Below are positions 26,284 to 35,073 of a stretch of 64,000 nucleotides of DNA, piece by piece. Under the pieces are notes generated by a model. That model had not been told where the DNA came from and did no database searches. It saw nothing but the letters and a program-made list of their open reading frames with translations. Location of the stretch: contig NZ_JAMTCS010000002.1 of the NCBI RefSeq assembly GCF_024171955.1, positions 1 to 64,000 of the forward strand. The letters are read 5' to 3'. How positions within the stretch are numbered: the first letter of the stretch is position 1; each line of letters begins with the position of its first letter. A program made the translations under genes and the position numbers. The stretch is from Promicromonospora thailandica. Its GTDB lineage: Bacteria; Actinomycetota; Actinomycetes; Actinomycetales; Cellulomonadaceae.

Positions 26284-28479
26284 TCAGCTCAGATCCAGCT
26301 CGAACCACACGGTCTTGCCGGTGCGCCGGCGGGCGCGCGACCCGCCCGGCCGGTCCGCTGCCGCCGCCTCACCGTGCCGGTCGACGCCCCAGCGCGACGC
26401 GAGCCGCTCCAGGAACTGCACACCGCGCCCACCGAACTCGGTGACCGCCGGGTCGCGCAGCTCGGGCTGGACGGTCGACGAGTCGCGCACCCCCACCCGC
26501 AGCCTGTCGGCGTCCACCTCGACCGTGGCGGTGAACGGCGCCTGCCCGTGGTCGACCGCGTTGGTCAGCACCTCCGACGTCAGCAGCATCACGGTGCGCC
26601 GCAGCGGCATCGGCACCCCGCAGCTCTCCAGCACGTCGTCGACCCAGATGCGGGCGGGCCCGACGTCGAGCAGGGACGGCGCCAGCTTGCGCTCCGCCGT
26701 GGCGGGCCGGCCCAGCGACGGGGGACCGGACGGTGCCGTCGCCCGCACGCGGACGGCGAGCACGGCGACGTCGTCCCGCTGGTCGTCGGACGCGAGCCGG
26801 CGCACCAGGGTGACGGGCAGCGCCGCCGTCGCCGTGTCGCCCAGCATGCCGAGCGTCTTCTGCAGGCGGCTGAGCCACTGGTCGGGGGTGGTGCCGCGCT
26901 GCTCCGCGAGCCCGTCCGTGTACAGCAGGAGCGTGTCGCCGGGACGGAGCAGCGTCGTGTGGTCGGTGCGCTTCGCCGTGGGCCGCACGCCCAGCATCAT
27001 GTCCGGCAGCACCGACAGCCGCTCCACCGTCCCGTCCTGCCGGAGCACGAGCGGCGGCGGATGGCCGGCCGTGGACCAGGTGAGCTGGTAGGCGCCGGGC
27101 CCCCGCTCCAGGCGGGCCACCACCGCGGTCCCGCTCGCGAGCAGCCCCAGCCCCGAGTTGGCCTTGTCCAGCAGCGACAGCAGGGCCGACGGCGACTCGT
27201 CGTGGCTCCAGGCGAACGCGCGCAGCAGGGACCGGAGCTGGCCCATCTTCGCGGCCGCCCGCATGTCGTGGCCGGTCACGTCGCCGATCATGAACATCGT
27301 GGTGTCGTCGTCCACCGCTACGGCGTCGTACCAGTCGCCGCCGATCTGGTCCGAGCGCGTGGCGGGCGCGTACGTCGCCGCCATGTCGAGGTGCGGCACC
27401 TCGGGCAGCCGGCTGAGCATCGCCCGCTGCAGCGTCTTCGCCGACTCGCGCCGCTCCTCCAGCAGGCGCGCCCGCTCCAGGGCGTGGCCCGTGTAGTGCG
27501 CGAGGCCCGTCTGCAGGGCGTACGAGTCCTTGTCGGGCCCGCGGTCGCGCTCCCACGCCAGCACGACGACGGCGACCACGGCGCCCGCGGTGACCACCGG
27601 GAGGAAGGCCCGGGCCTCGATCTCGGGGCTGCAGTGCTCGCGCAGGTGGGGGAACGCCGAGTGCATCTCCTCCGCCGTCCGGAAGAACAGCGGCCGGCCC
27701 GTGCGTGCCGCCTCGGCCAGCGGGCGCTGCTCGTCCAGCTTGGCCTGCCGGAGCCGCTGCGGGAACTGCGGCTCGGCGTGCACCAGGGACCGGTAGGTGA
27801 TGCCGCGGCCGTCGGCGTCCGTCACGGCGAACGCGCAGTAGCGCGCGCCGATCCCCGCCGTACCGACCTCGATGATCACCTCCTCGACCTGGTCCATCGT
27901 GTTCGCGTTCGCGAACGCCTCGCTCAGCGACAGCAGGAACCGGCTGCGCCGGTTGGCCCGCACGGCCGTCTCCTGGATGCGCCGGGCGCGCTCGCGCTCG
28001 GCCCGCAGCCGCAGCTCGGCGGTGCACGCCGCCGCCAGGTCGGCGAGCGAGTCCAGGTCGTCGCCGGACCACTCCCGGGGCTCGTCCACGACGGCGCAGA
28101 GCGCGCCCACCGCGCGCCCGCGCAGGTCGAAGACCGGGTAGCCGGCGAGCGCGACCAGGCCCATCTCCCGCACCAGGTAGTTGTCCCGCAGCACCGGGTC
28201 CAGGCGTGCGTCCGCGGTCACCACGGGCTCGGCACGCGCGGTGATCAGGTTCGTGAGGGTGCCGGGGTGCTGGAGCAACCTCTTCGTCTGCATCGGCTCC
28301 GGCATGCCGGACGCACCCGCGAGCACCTGGCCGTCCTGGACCGTGAAGTACACGACCGCGGCGGGCACCCGCAGGTGACGCCGGACCAGGCGGGCGAACC
28401 GGTCGAATGCCTCGTCCGCGGTGGGTGATCCAAGACCGACGTGCTCAAGGTCTCGCAGCGCCTGGAGGTCCGTCGGCAT
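26284..28479 (-). CDS. GAF-GAF-PP2C (SpoIIE) phosphatase with C-terminal HATPase domain
   Basis: Cytoplasmic regulator of 731 aa. The first GAF domain spans about residues 20-160 and the second about 185-345. A SpoIIE-type PP2C phosphatase follows at about 365-590, with metal-binding GGDWYDA and GDVTGHD. At about 610-731 lies a GHKL ATPase/anti-sigma-kinase-like domain with LTSEVLTNAVDHG. Having phosphatase and kinase-like modules in one chain is typical of actinobacterial partner-switching regulators, where they act on STAS anti-anti-sigma proteins. No STAS gene is in the window. AATACT at 28486-28491 is a weak leaderless -10. Confidence 0.9.
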   Translation of the reverse strand: MPTDLQALRDLEHVGLGSPTADEAFDRFARLVRRHLRVPAAVVYFTVQDGQVLAGASGMPEPMQTKRLLQHPGTLTNLITARAEPVVTADARLDPVLRDNYLVREMGLVALAGYPVFDLRGRAVGALCAVVDEPREWSGDDLDSLADLAAACTAELRLRAERERARRIQETAVRANRRSRFLLSLSEAFANANTMDQVEEVIIEVGTAGIGARYCAFAVTDADGRGITYRSLVHAEPQFPQRLRQAKLDEQRPLAEAARTGRPLFFRTAEEMHSAFPHLREHCSPEIEARAFLPVVTAGAVVAVVVLAWERDRGPDKDSYALQTGLAHYTGHALERARLLEERRESAKTLQRAMLSRLPEVPHLDMAATYAPATRSDQIGGDWYDAVAVDDDTTMFMIGDVTGHDMRAAAKMGQLRSLLRAFAWSHDESPSALLSLLDKANSGLGLLASGTAVVARLERGPGAYQLTWSTAGHPPPLVLRQDGTVERLSVLPDMMLGVRPTAKRTDHTTLLRPGDTLLLYTDGLAEQRGTTPDQWLSRLQKTLGMLGDTATAALPVTLVRRLASDDQRDDVAVLAVRVRATAPSGPPSLGRPATAERKLAPSLLDVGPARIWVDDVLESCGVPMPLRRTVMLLTSEVLTNAVDHGQAPFTATVEVDADRLRVGVRDSSTVQPELRDPAVTEFGGRGVQFLERLASRWGVDRHGEAAAADRPGGSRARRRTGKTVWFELDLS

Positions 28480-28596
28480 CTGCTCAGTATTGCGAGAGAA
28501 GTACGCCTGCGCGATAGATGTACCGGATGTGTCCCTTTTGCTCCGGGCGGGTAGTCTGCGGGCCTCGCGGTGACGTTCCCGAGCCGGAGACCGGCA

Positions 28597-31500
28597 TCAG
28601 ACCTCGAGCAGACCCCGCTGGTGCGCCAGGCTCACGGCCTCCGCACGGCCCGACGCGCCGAGCTTGGCCAGCAGGTTGGACACGTGCACGCTCACCGTCT
28701 TGGTCGAGATGAACAGGCGCTCGCCGATCTGCCGGTTGGACAGCCCCTGCGCCACCAGGCCGAGCACCTCCTCCTCCCGCTCGGTGAGCGTCGACGCCGT
28801 CGCGCGCCGCACCCCCGGCAGGTCGAGGCGGGCCCGCCGGGCCAGCCCCCGGACCGCCTCCGCGAGCGGCCGCGCACCCATCTCCTGCGCCTCCGTCAGG
28901 GCCTCCGCCGCTTCGACCTCGGCCGCCTCGCGCTCACCCGCGCCCAGCAGCGCCTCCGCCCACCGGTAGCGCGAACGCGCCACCTCGTAGCGGTAGCCGA
29001 AACCGAAGAGGTTGACCGTCTCCTGCCAGGCGCTCGCGGCGTCGGCCCAGAGCACGGCGGACGACGACCCGCCGTCCGCGACCGAGCCCGTCACCGCGTG
29101 CAGCCGGGCGTTCTCCGCGGCCGCCCGCTGCAGCCAGGCCAGGCCCTCCGGGCCGAGCACGCCGCCGCGCGGACGGCCTCGCTGCGCGGTCTCCCGCGCG
29201 ACGGCCAGGAGCGAGTCGCCCCGGTCGAGCCGTTCCGCGGCGCGGGTCTCGACCGCCGTGGCCGCCGCCGAGCCGGGCGCACCGGCCCGGCCCGCCGACC
29301 GCTCGGCCTCGGCGGCGTCGGCCAGCGCGGCGATGGCCAGCGCGGACAGCCAGATCCGGCCCAGGAACACCTCGGACCACACCTCACCGAGGTGGGCGGT
29401 GATGCGCTCGGCCAGAGCGGCCGCGTCGTCGTACCGGCCGGCCCAGGTGAGGGCGTCGACCAGGCTGCCGCCCCCGATGAGGGCGATCTGGCCGTCGGTG
29501 GCCCAGTGGTCGATCAGCGCCTCGCCGCGCGCGATCGCGTCGTCGTCCCCGCGCGCGACGGTCGCGTACATCCGGACGGCCTCCATGACGTACCGGGCCG
29601 TCGCGGGCACGCCGGGGCCGCCGCGCTCGGTGAGGTCGCCGCGGAAGTAGAGCATGACCTCCTGCAGGATGCGCAGGTTGACGGTCGGCGCGCTCCAGGC
29701 GAGGCCGAGCTCGTCGGCCCGGGCCAGCGCGTGCCGCACGCGCTGCTCGGCGGCCTCCAGCTCGCCCGCGTAGAAGCGGTTCGCCGTACCGCTGTACAGG
29801 GTGCGCATCTCGGTCAGGACGTCCCCCGCCTCGACCGACGCCGTCCGCGCCTCGTCGAGGATCTCGGACGCCCGGTCCGGCGCGTCGACGTTCAGCACGG
29901 CGAGCGTGGACAGGGCGACGGCGAGCGCACCGGCCTGCCCCGTCGCCCGCGCCTCCTCCACGGCGCACTCGACGTACTCGCGCGCGTCCTCGTCGCGGTC
30001 GAGGATCATCGCGAGCCGCGCCGACAGGGCGTTGGTCCAGATCCGGTCGGGGCTGCGCGGCGGCAGCTTCGCCAGGGCCGACCGCAGGTCGGCGATGGCC
30101 TGCTCGACCTGCCCGGGCGTCTCGTCCCAGGTGGGCAGGTCGAGGTAGCGGTGCACCAGCACGTGCTCCAGGCCCGCGCGGCGCACCGGGTCGGTGACGC
30201 CCTCGACCGCGCGCCGGGTCAGCTTGACGGCGCGCATCGGGTCGCCCGCCCGCGCCGCCGCCTCCCCCGCGGAGAGGGCGACGTCCACCCGGTCGCGGCC
30301 GATGCGCCGCTCGGCGTCCGGCACGGACTCCCAGAGGGCCAGCACCTGCTCCCAGTGCCGCAGCTCCTCCTCGGGCGCGAGGAGCCTGCGGGCCCGGAGC
30401 GCGGCGTCCCGCGAGGCGCTGAGCGCCGCGGGCAGGTCGTGCCCCTCGAAGGCGTGGTGGGCGCGCTCGGCGGCGCTGCCGATCGGCATGCCGTCCGGCC
30501 CCTCCTGCTCGATGACCGCGAGGTAGGCGCGGTGCACGGACGACCGCTCGCCCGGCAGCAGGTCGGCGTAGAGGGCCTCGGCGAGCAGCGCGTGCCGGAA
30601 CTCCAGGTGGGTGCCGGACACCACCAGGACCTGCTGGGTCACGGCCTCGCGCAGCGCGGCGTCGATGTCCGGCGAGCCCGACCGTGCGGCGGCGGCCCGC
30701 AGCAGGTCCTCACGGACCCGGCGTCCGGCGACCGACGCGATGCGCAGCACCTGCTGCACCTCGGGGTCCAGCCGTTCGAGCCGGGTGCGGAGCACCTCGG
30801 TGAGGGTCCAGGGCAGGCTCGCGGAGTCCGGGCCGGCGTCCAGGAGCTCCTCCGCGAAGAAGGCGTTGCCCTCGGACCGGTCCAGCACCTCGGCGAAGCC
30901 CGCGGGCGGCAGCGGCCGGCCGGCCAGGGCGGTGGTGAACTCCCGCAGCTCGGCCTCGTCGAACGGCCGCAGGTCCATCCGCTCCACGTGCTCCAGCCGG
31001 GACAGCTCGGCGAGCAGCGGGCGCAGCGGGTGGCGCCGGTCGACGTCGTCCGCGCGGTAGGTGACGACGAGCAGGACGTTCTCCGACCGCGCGCGGGCCG
31101 CGAGGAAGCGCAGCACGTCACGGGTCGACGCGTCGGCCCAGTGGGCGTCCTCGACCACCAGGACCAGGGGCCGCTCGGGCGCGCCGGCGACCGCCAGGCT
31201 GCGCGCGATGCCCTCGAAGAGCTGAAGTCGTTCGTCGTGGTCGGCGTCCCCGCTGACGCCGGGCTCCAGGAGCCGCCACAGCGCGGGACGCTCCTTGACG
31301 AGGTCGGCGACCCGGGTGGCCGCCTCGGGGCCGGCGGCCCCGGCCTGCAGCTGGGTCAGCGCGTCGGTGAACGGCAGGTACGGGATGCCCACCTGGCCCA
31401 GGTCGACGCAGTGCACGACGACGACGTTCGCGCCCGCCTGCTCCGCCGCCTGCGCCACGTGGCTGATCAGGCGGGTCTTGCCGACGCCCGCGTCACCGCC

Positions 31501-31686
31501 CACGAGCGTGAGGCCCGGCCGGCCCGCCGACGCGCGCCCGACCGCCAGCAGGAGAGAGGCGACCTGCTCCTGCCGGGAGACCAGGGGGATCGTCGTGGAC
31601 CGTCGCACCTGCACATCGTGCCACCGGTCACCGACACTCCCCCTGGCCTTTTCCCCGACGCCGGGCGTCGGTTCCCCCTGCGTCAT
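28597..31686 (-). CDS. LAL-type LuxR transcriptional regulator (AAA ATPase plus HTH)
   Basis: Large regulator of 1029 aa. The N-terminal ATPase has Walker A GGDAGVGKTRLI (residues 63-74) and Walker B LVLVVEDAHWAD. A long helical TPR-like sensor region makes up the middle 600 residues. The C-terminal LuxR helix-turn-helix has LTEREEEVLGLVAQGLSN and VSVHVSNLLAKLGASGR. These MalT-like proteins oligomerise with ATP and inducer and bind direct repeats. The ATG at 31686 overlaps the TGA of the small gene upstream (ATGA), so the two are coupled. The longer upstream frame has no start signal. A phased TCTGAGGT array at 32046-32098 precedes the operon and may be its own site. Confidence 0.9.
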   Translation of the reverse strand: MTQGEPTPGVGEKARGSVGDRWHDVQVRRSTTIPLVSRQEQVASLLLAVGRASAGRPGLTLVGGDAGVGKTRLISHVAQAAEQAGANVVVVHCVDLGQVGIPYLPFTDALTQLQAGAAGPEAATRVADLVKERPALWRLLEPGVSGDADHDERLQLFEGIARSLAVAGAPERPLVLVVEDAHWADASTRDVLRFLAARARSENVLLVVTYRADDVDRRHPLRPLLAELSRLEHVERMDLRPFDEAELREFTTALAGRPLPPAGFAEVLDRSEGNAFFAEELLDAGPDSASLPWTLTEVLRTRLERLDPEVQQVLRIASVAGRRVREDLLRAAAARSGSPDIDAALREAVTQQVLVVSGTHLEFRHALLAEALYADLLPGERSSVHRAYLAVIEQEGPDGMPIGSAAERAHHAFEGHDLPAALSASRDAALRARRLLAPEEELRHWEQVLALWESVPDAERRIGRDRVDVALSAGEAAARAGDPMRAVKLTRRAVEGVTDPVRRAGLEHVLVHRYLDLPTWDETPGQVEQAIADLRSALAKLPPRSPDRIWTNALSARLAMILDRDEDAREYVECAVEEARATGQAGALAVALSTLAVLNVDAPDRASEILDEARTASVEAGDVLTEMRTLYSGTANRFYAGELEAAEQRVRHALARADELGLAWSAPTVNLRILQEVMLYFRGDLTERGGPGVPATARYVMEAVRMYATVARGDDDAIARGEALIDHWATDGQIALIGGGSLVDALTWAGRYDDAAALAERITAHLGEVWSEVFLGRIWLSALAIAALADAAEAERSAGRAGAPGSAAATAVETRAAERLDRGDSLLAVARETAQRGRPRGGVLGPEGLAWLQRAAAENARLHAVTGSVADGGSSSAVLWADAASAWQETVNLFGFGYRYEVARSRYRWAEALLGAGEREAAEVEAAEALTEAQEMGARPLAEAVRGLARRARLDLPGVRRATASTLTEREEEVLGLVAQGLSNRQIGERLFISTKTVSVHVSNLLAKLGASGRAEAVSLAHQRGLLEV

Positions 31687-31931
31687 GCGTACAGGCCCGG
31701 CTGTGCGCCGGCCGGGCGCATGCCCGCGAGGCCCTCCCTGATCTGCTCGGCGCGGGCCGGGCGCTCGGTGGCCCGCTCGGTGCCCCGTCCGGTGCCCCGG
31801 TCCGTCCGGCGCTCGGCAGCACGCCGCGCACGCCCGGACCGGTCCTTCGCGCGCCGGCCGCCCCACGCCCGCTCGAGCTCGGCCTGCCGGTACTTGATCT
31901 CCGCCTCGGCGGCGGGTCCCCACAGCGACAT
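31683..31931 (-). CDS. Small basic protein coupled to the LAL regulator
   Basis: Protein of 82 aa, strongly basic in its centre (RRAKDRSGRARRAAERRTDR). Its N-terminus MSLWGPAAEAEIKYRQAELE looks like a helix with amphipathic character. AGGAGGAA lies two to three bases before the ATG at 31931, a strong ribosome binding site. The stop overlaps the LAL start by ATGA, so its translation should drive that of the regulator. No family is recognised. It could be a small partner protein or mainly a translational leader. Confidence 0.65.
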   Translation of the reverse strand: MSLWGPAAEAEIKYRQAELERAWGGRRAKDRSGRARRAAERRTDRGTGRGTERATERPARAEQIREGLAGMRPAGAQPGLYA

Positions 31932-32225
31932 GGTTCCTCCTGGTGTCCCCGGCGGGCCGTGCGCCCGTCCGGCTGATGAGGAAGACACTCGTCCTGAGGC
32001 CCGGGCCGGCGGATCGGGAGATCGCCCGGTCCTGACCGGCCGGGTACCTCAGAACGCCGTCTGAGGTACCTCTGAGGTGGGGCGGGACCGTCTGAGGTGC
32101 CCGGTGCGGCGTCCGTGGCCGGGGCGCAGGGGCGAGTTCCGGCGGGTTCGCGGGCGCACTATTGCGATCTACGTCACACCGGACGCACACTGGAACAAGT
32201 AGCGGACCCAATTCGGGGGTGGATC
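31932..32225. other. Divergent intergenic region, no gene seen
   Basis: The 294 bases hold the TCTGAGGT array and possible promoter AT-rich patches near 32160-32210. No credible coding frame of its own was found. The open frame from 32097 lacks a ribosome binding site. Confidence 0.55.
32046..32098. promoter_or_regulatory. Array of four TCTGAGGT sites (one inverted, three direct)
   Basis: ACCTCAGA at 32046-32053 is followed by TCTGAGGT at 32060-32067, 32071-32078 and 32091-32098. The first pair forms a perfect 11-bp inverted repeat (32043-32053 and 32060-32070). Direct copies start 11 and 20 bases apart, near helical phasing. The array lies between the divergent LAL operon and the gene at 32226. 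Confidence 0.65.
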
Positions 32226-32930
32226 GTGACCGGAACCGAAGCTGGAACGTACGACATCTTGCCCATGCTGGGCCGTGGGAAGCACCGCAACCCCAAGAAG
32301 GGCGCGTGCTTCATGGAGCTCGCCTCCTTCCTTGCGGGGGAGAAGTGGAGCGACCACCCCGCCTGCACGCACCCGCTGATCGCCATGCTGGCGCGGGCGG
32401 TGAACGACCTCACGGCGGACCACGCCCGGCCGAGGCTCGCGCCGCTCATCCCGTCGGTGATCGGCCTGACCAGCACCGACCCGCGCTGGGACGTGCGCAT
32501 CGCACTCCGCGCCGCGCAGACGGCGCTGCCCGTGTCGCCCGCCGACCGCCAGCAGACGCTGGCCGTGGCGATCCTCGGCTCGGAGCGCATGCTCGACGTC
32601 CTCGAGGACCGTCCCGCCGGGACGCTCGCGCCCGAGAGCAAGGACGCGCTGGCGGCGGTTCCGAAGACGGCGGCCTGGGCCGAGCGGTTCTGCGCCGGCA
32701 CCAGCGTGCGGCCCAAGCGCTTCGTGCGGGACGCCGCGCCGAGCGTGGTGTCCACCGCGGTACAGGGGATCTCCGAGGCCTTCGTGCCCGACGTGGACGC
32801 GCGCCTGCGCGACCTCCTCGCGGCCACGATCGCCGACGCGCGCCGGTGGGCCGGGGCGGCGGACGACGACGACCGTGCGCTCGACCCGCTGGCGTGGGGG
32901 CCGGTGGTGAAGGCGGCGCCGTCCGTCTGA
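32226..32930 (+). CDS. Conserved hypothetical protein
   Basis: Protein of 234 aa starting at a GTG with GGGGGTGGA just upstream. The N-terminus contains LGRGKHRNPKKGACFMELASFLAGEKWSDHPACTHPL, a motif I know from actinobacterial proteins without assigned function. It has a Cys and several His that could bind metal (CTHP, SDHP). The rest is predicted helical with no membrane segment or signal peptide. It is followed by a hairpin terminator, so it is a single-gene unit, divergent from the LAL operon and sharing its control region. Confidence 0.78.
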   Translation: MTGTEAGTYDILPMLGRGKHRNPKKGACFMELASFLAGEKWSDHPACTHPLIAMLARAVNDLTADHARPRLAPLIPSVIGLTSTDPRWDVRIALRAAQTALPVSPADRQQTLAVAILGSERMLDVLEDRPAGTLAPESKDALAAVPKTAAWAERFCAGTSVRPKRFVRDAAPSVVSTAVQGISEAFVPDVDARLRDLLAATIADARRWAGAADDDDRALDPLAWGPVVKAAPSV

Positions 32931-32952
32931 GAGACCGGCAGCACGAGGAGAC

Positions 32953-32984
32953 GGGCCGGGGCGCACCAGGGGGCGCTCCGGCCC
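32953..32984. terminator. Hairpin terminator
   Basis: A 12-bp stem (GGGCCGGGGCGC and its near complement, one G-T pair) encloses an eight-base loop, 22 bp after the stop of the hypothetical gene. Confidence 0.55.
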
Positions 32985-33072
32985 GCGTCGTGCCCGGTCC
33001 CGCCTGTCGATCGGGCGCCGGTGAGATCGTCACCCCGGTGACAGACCCCGACACCGACCGGAGGACGGAACC

Positions 33073-33441
33073 ATGCGATACACGATCCTGCTGCACTACC
33101 CGGAGATGACGCCTGAGGAGCTCGGCGACGGCTGGGCGGAGGGCGAGCGGGCGTTCGAGGCCTACGCCACGGCGCTCGACCAGGCGGGGGTGCTGCTCTC
33201 GGCGGAGGTGCTGCAGCCGTCGTCGGCCACCACCACCGTGACCGTGCGCGACGGCGAGCTTCGGGTCCAGGACGGTCCCTTCGCCGACACCAAGGAACAG
33301 CTCGGCGGTACCTTCGTCGTCGACGTGCCGGACCTCGACGCCGCGCTCGCCTGGGCGCAGAAGGCGCCGTCGGTCCAGTGGGGCACCGTCGAGGTGCGGC
33401 CGAGCGCCACCCACTTCGAGAACGGCGCGTGGACGCGCTGA
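33073..33441 (+). CDS. YCII/DGPF-domain protein
   Basis: Protein of 122 aa. It has MRYTILLHYPE at the start, the DGPF signature QDGPFADTKEQLGG (residues about 66-79), and a dimeric alpha/beta ferredoxin-like fold expected from the family. GGAGGAC precedes the ATG. It overlaps the sigma factor gene by 13 bp. DGPF proteins are the conserved genomic partners of ECF42-type sigma factors and are thought to take part in their control, though the mechanism is not settled. Confidence 0.9.
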   Translation: MRYTILLHYPEMTPEELGDGWAEGERAFEAYATALDQAGVLLSAEVLQPSSATTTVTVRDGELRVQDGPFADTKEQLGGTFVVDVPDLDAALAWAQKAPSVQWGTVEVRPSATHFENGAWTR

Positions 33442-34664
33442 CCCCGCACCCCGACGTGCGGGCCGCCGCGGAGGCGGCCGCCCGCACGTCGTACGGCCGC
33501 CTGCTCGCCCTGCTCGCGGCACGCGACGGCGACATCCGGCGCGCCGAGGACGCGCTCGCCGAGGCCTTCGAGCAGGCGCTGCGGCACTGGCCCGACGACG
33601 GCGTGCCGCACAACCCCGACGGCTGGCTCCTCACCGTGGCCCGCAACCGGCTGCGCGACCTGTACCGCTCCGCGGCGCACCGCACCACGGCGCCGCCCGG
33701 CACCGGGCCGGAGCCGGCCGCGCCGCCCGCCGACCTCGACCCCGACGCGATCGGGGACCGCCGCCTCGAGCTCATGTTCGTCTGCGCCCACCCCGCGATC
33801 GAGGCGGGCGTCCGGACCCCGCTCATGCTGCAGACCGTGCTCGGTGTCGAGGCCCGCGACGTCGCGGCGGCCTTCGCCGTCCCGGCCCCGACCATGGCCC
33901 AGCGGCTCGTCCGGGCCAAGCGCCGGATCCGGGACGCCGGCATCCCGTTCCGCGTGCCGGGCCGCGACGAGCTGCCCGGCCGGCTGCCACCCGTGCTGGA
34001 GGCGGCGTACGGCGCGTACGCGATCGACTGGCGGGGCGCCGCCCCCGAGGTCCGCGGGTCCCTCACCGGCGACGCGCTCACGCTCGCCCTCCTGCTCGCG
34101 CGGCTGCTGCCCGAGCCGGAGGTGCTGGGCCTGGCCGCGCTCCTCTGCTTCTCCGTGGCCCGCGCCGACGCACGCGAGACGGACGGCACCCTCGTCCCGC
34201 TCGACGAGCAGGACGCCGCCCGCTGGGACCATGCGCTCATCGAGCGCGGGGAGGCGCTGCTCCGGCGCGCGCTGGCGGCTCCCGGACCGCCCGGCAGGTT
34301 CCGGCTGGAGGCGGCCGTCCAGTCGGTGCACTGCGCGCGTGCCCGGACCGGGCGCACCGACTGGCCGGCCCTGCTCACCCTGCACCGGGCGCTCGTGCGC
34401 GTCGCGCCGACCCTCGGCGGGCGGGTCGCGCTCGCGGCGGTGCTCGGCCGGGTCGAGGGCGCGGCGGCAGGTCTGGCCGAGCTGGACCGGGTCGCCGCGG
34501 CGGACCCGGCGTCGGGGCGGTTCCAGCCGCTGTGGGCCACCCGGGCCCACCTCCTGGCGGCGTCCGGCGCCCCGGACGCCGCCCGTGCCGCGTACGAGAA
34601 GGCCCTGTCGCTCACCACCGACCCGGCAGTGCGTGCGTTCCTGGACGCCCGCTCCGCCGGGTGA
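33429..34664 (+). CDS. ECF42-type sigma factor with TPR-like C-terminal extension
   Basis: Sigma factor of 411 aa. The N-terminal half has sigma region 2 (DIRRAEDALAEAFEQALRHW, PDGWLLTVARNRLRDLYR) and region 4 (TMAQRLVRAKRRIRDAGI). The C-terminal 230 residues form the helical DUF6596/TPR-like extension characteristic of ECF42, with LPPVLEAAYGAYAIDW and LLTLHRALVRVAPTLGG. The GTG at 33429 lies inside the end of the DGPF gene, so the two are translationally coupled. No anti-sigma factor is present, in line with the family. Confidence 0.9.
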   Translation: MDALTPHPDVRAAAEAAARTSYGRLLALLAARDGDIRRAEDALAEAFEQALRHWPDDGVPHNPDGWLLTVARNRLRDLYRSAAHRTTAPPGTGPEPAAPPADLDPDAIGDRRLELMFVCAHPAIEAGVRTPLMLQTVLGVEARDVAAAFAVPAPTMAQRLVRAKRRIRDAGIPFRVPGRDELPGRLPPVLEAAYGAYAIDWRGAAPEVRGSLTGDALTLALLLARLLPEPEVLGLAALLCFSVARADARETDGTLVPLDEQDAARWDHALIERGEALLRRALAAPGPPGRFRLEAAVQSVHCARARTGRTDWPALLTLHRALVRVAPTLGGRVALAAVLGRVEGAAAGLAELDRVAAADPASGRFQPLWATRAHLLAASGAPDAARAAYEKALSLTTDPAVRAFLDARSAG

Positions 34665-34784
34665 AGTCCGCCGTCGCGGTCACGAAGCACCGGTTCCCGC
34701 CTCCCTCACAACGAAACGAGCTTCTCGCGCGTCCTTGTTCTCCGAGGGCTGCCCGCACGAGGAGCCAGAGAACGGGGAACCACC

Positions 34785-34970
34785 ATGACGACCAGCACAG
34801 CAGCGGTCACCGGCACCGACGTCGCCGGGATCGAGCGCGACCTGCGCCGCATGGAGCTGCTCGTCCGGCGTGAGCACAAGATCCGTGCCGCCGGCCGGTC
34901 GGCACCGGTGACCTCGTATCTTCAGCTCGCCACGCGCTCCCGGGACCGCAAGCGGTCCCTGGACGCGTGA
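34785..34970 (+). CDS. Small hypothetical protein
   Basis: Protein of 61 aa with MTTSTAAVTGTDVAGIERDLRR at its start, then a predicted amphipathic helix rich in Arg and Glu. GGGGAA precedes the ATG by about seven bases, and a classic terminator closes the unit right after the stop. These two signals support a real gene in spite of its size. It is not recognised. It lies 120 bp after the ECF42 gene and may belong to its regulon. Confidence 0.6.
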   Translation: MTTSTAAVTGTDVAGIERDLRRMELLVRREHKIRAAGRSAPVTSYLQLATRSRDRKRSLDA

Positions 34971-34976
34971 CGTCGC

Positions 34977-35021
34977 GGGCGGAGCCGCAGATCCAGGGGG
35001 TTCGGCGGCTCCGCCCTTTTT
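34977..35021 (+). terminator. Rho-independent terminator
   Basis: The 12-bp perfect stem GGGCGGAGCCGC/GCGGCTCCGCCC is followed by TTTTT. It is the clearest U-tract terminator in the window. Confidence 0.85.
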
Positions 35022-35060
35022 CACCCAGGAATGTGCACGAGCGAATCATGACCAGGCCCT

Positions 35061-35066
35061 TAGGCT
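35061..35066 (+). promoter_or_regulatory. -10 hexamer TAGGCT, leaderless start at 35074
   Basis: TAGGCT lies seven bases before the ATG of the penicillin-binding protein gene. Confidence 0.6.
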
Positions 35067-35073
35067 CTCGGGC

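Noticed and set aside
28570-32064. Plus-strand open frame of about 1164 codons
   Set aside because: It lies opposite the LAL regulator and codes low-complexity Arg/Gly/Val protein without motifs or a start signal.
32097-32225. Upstream start for the hypothetical gene at 32226
   Set aside because: An earlier ATG would code through the regulatory array and promoter region and has no ribosome binding site, whereas GTG at 32226 has one.
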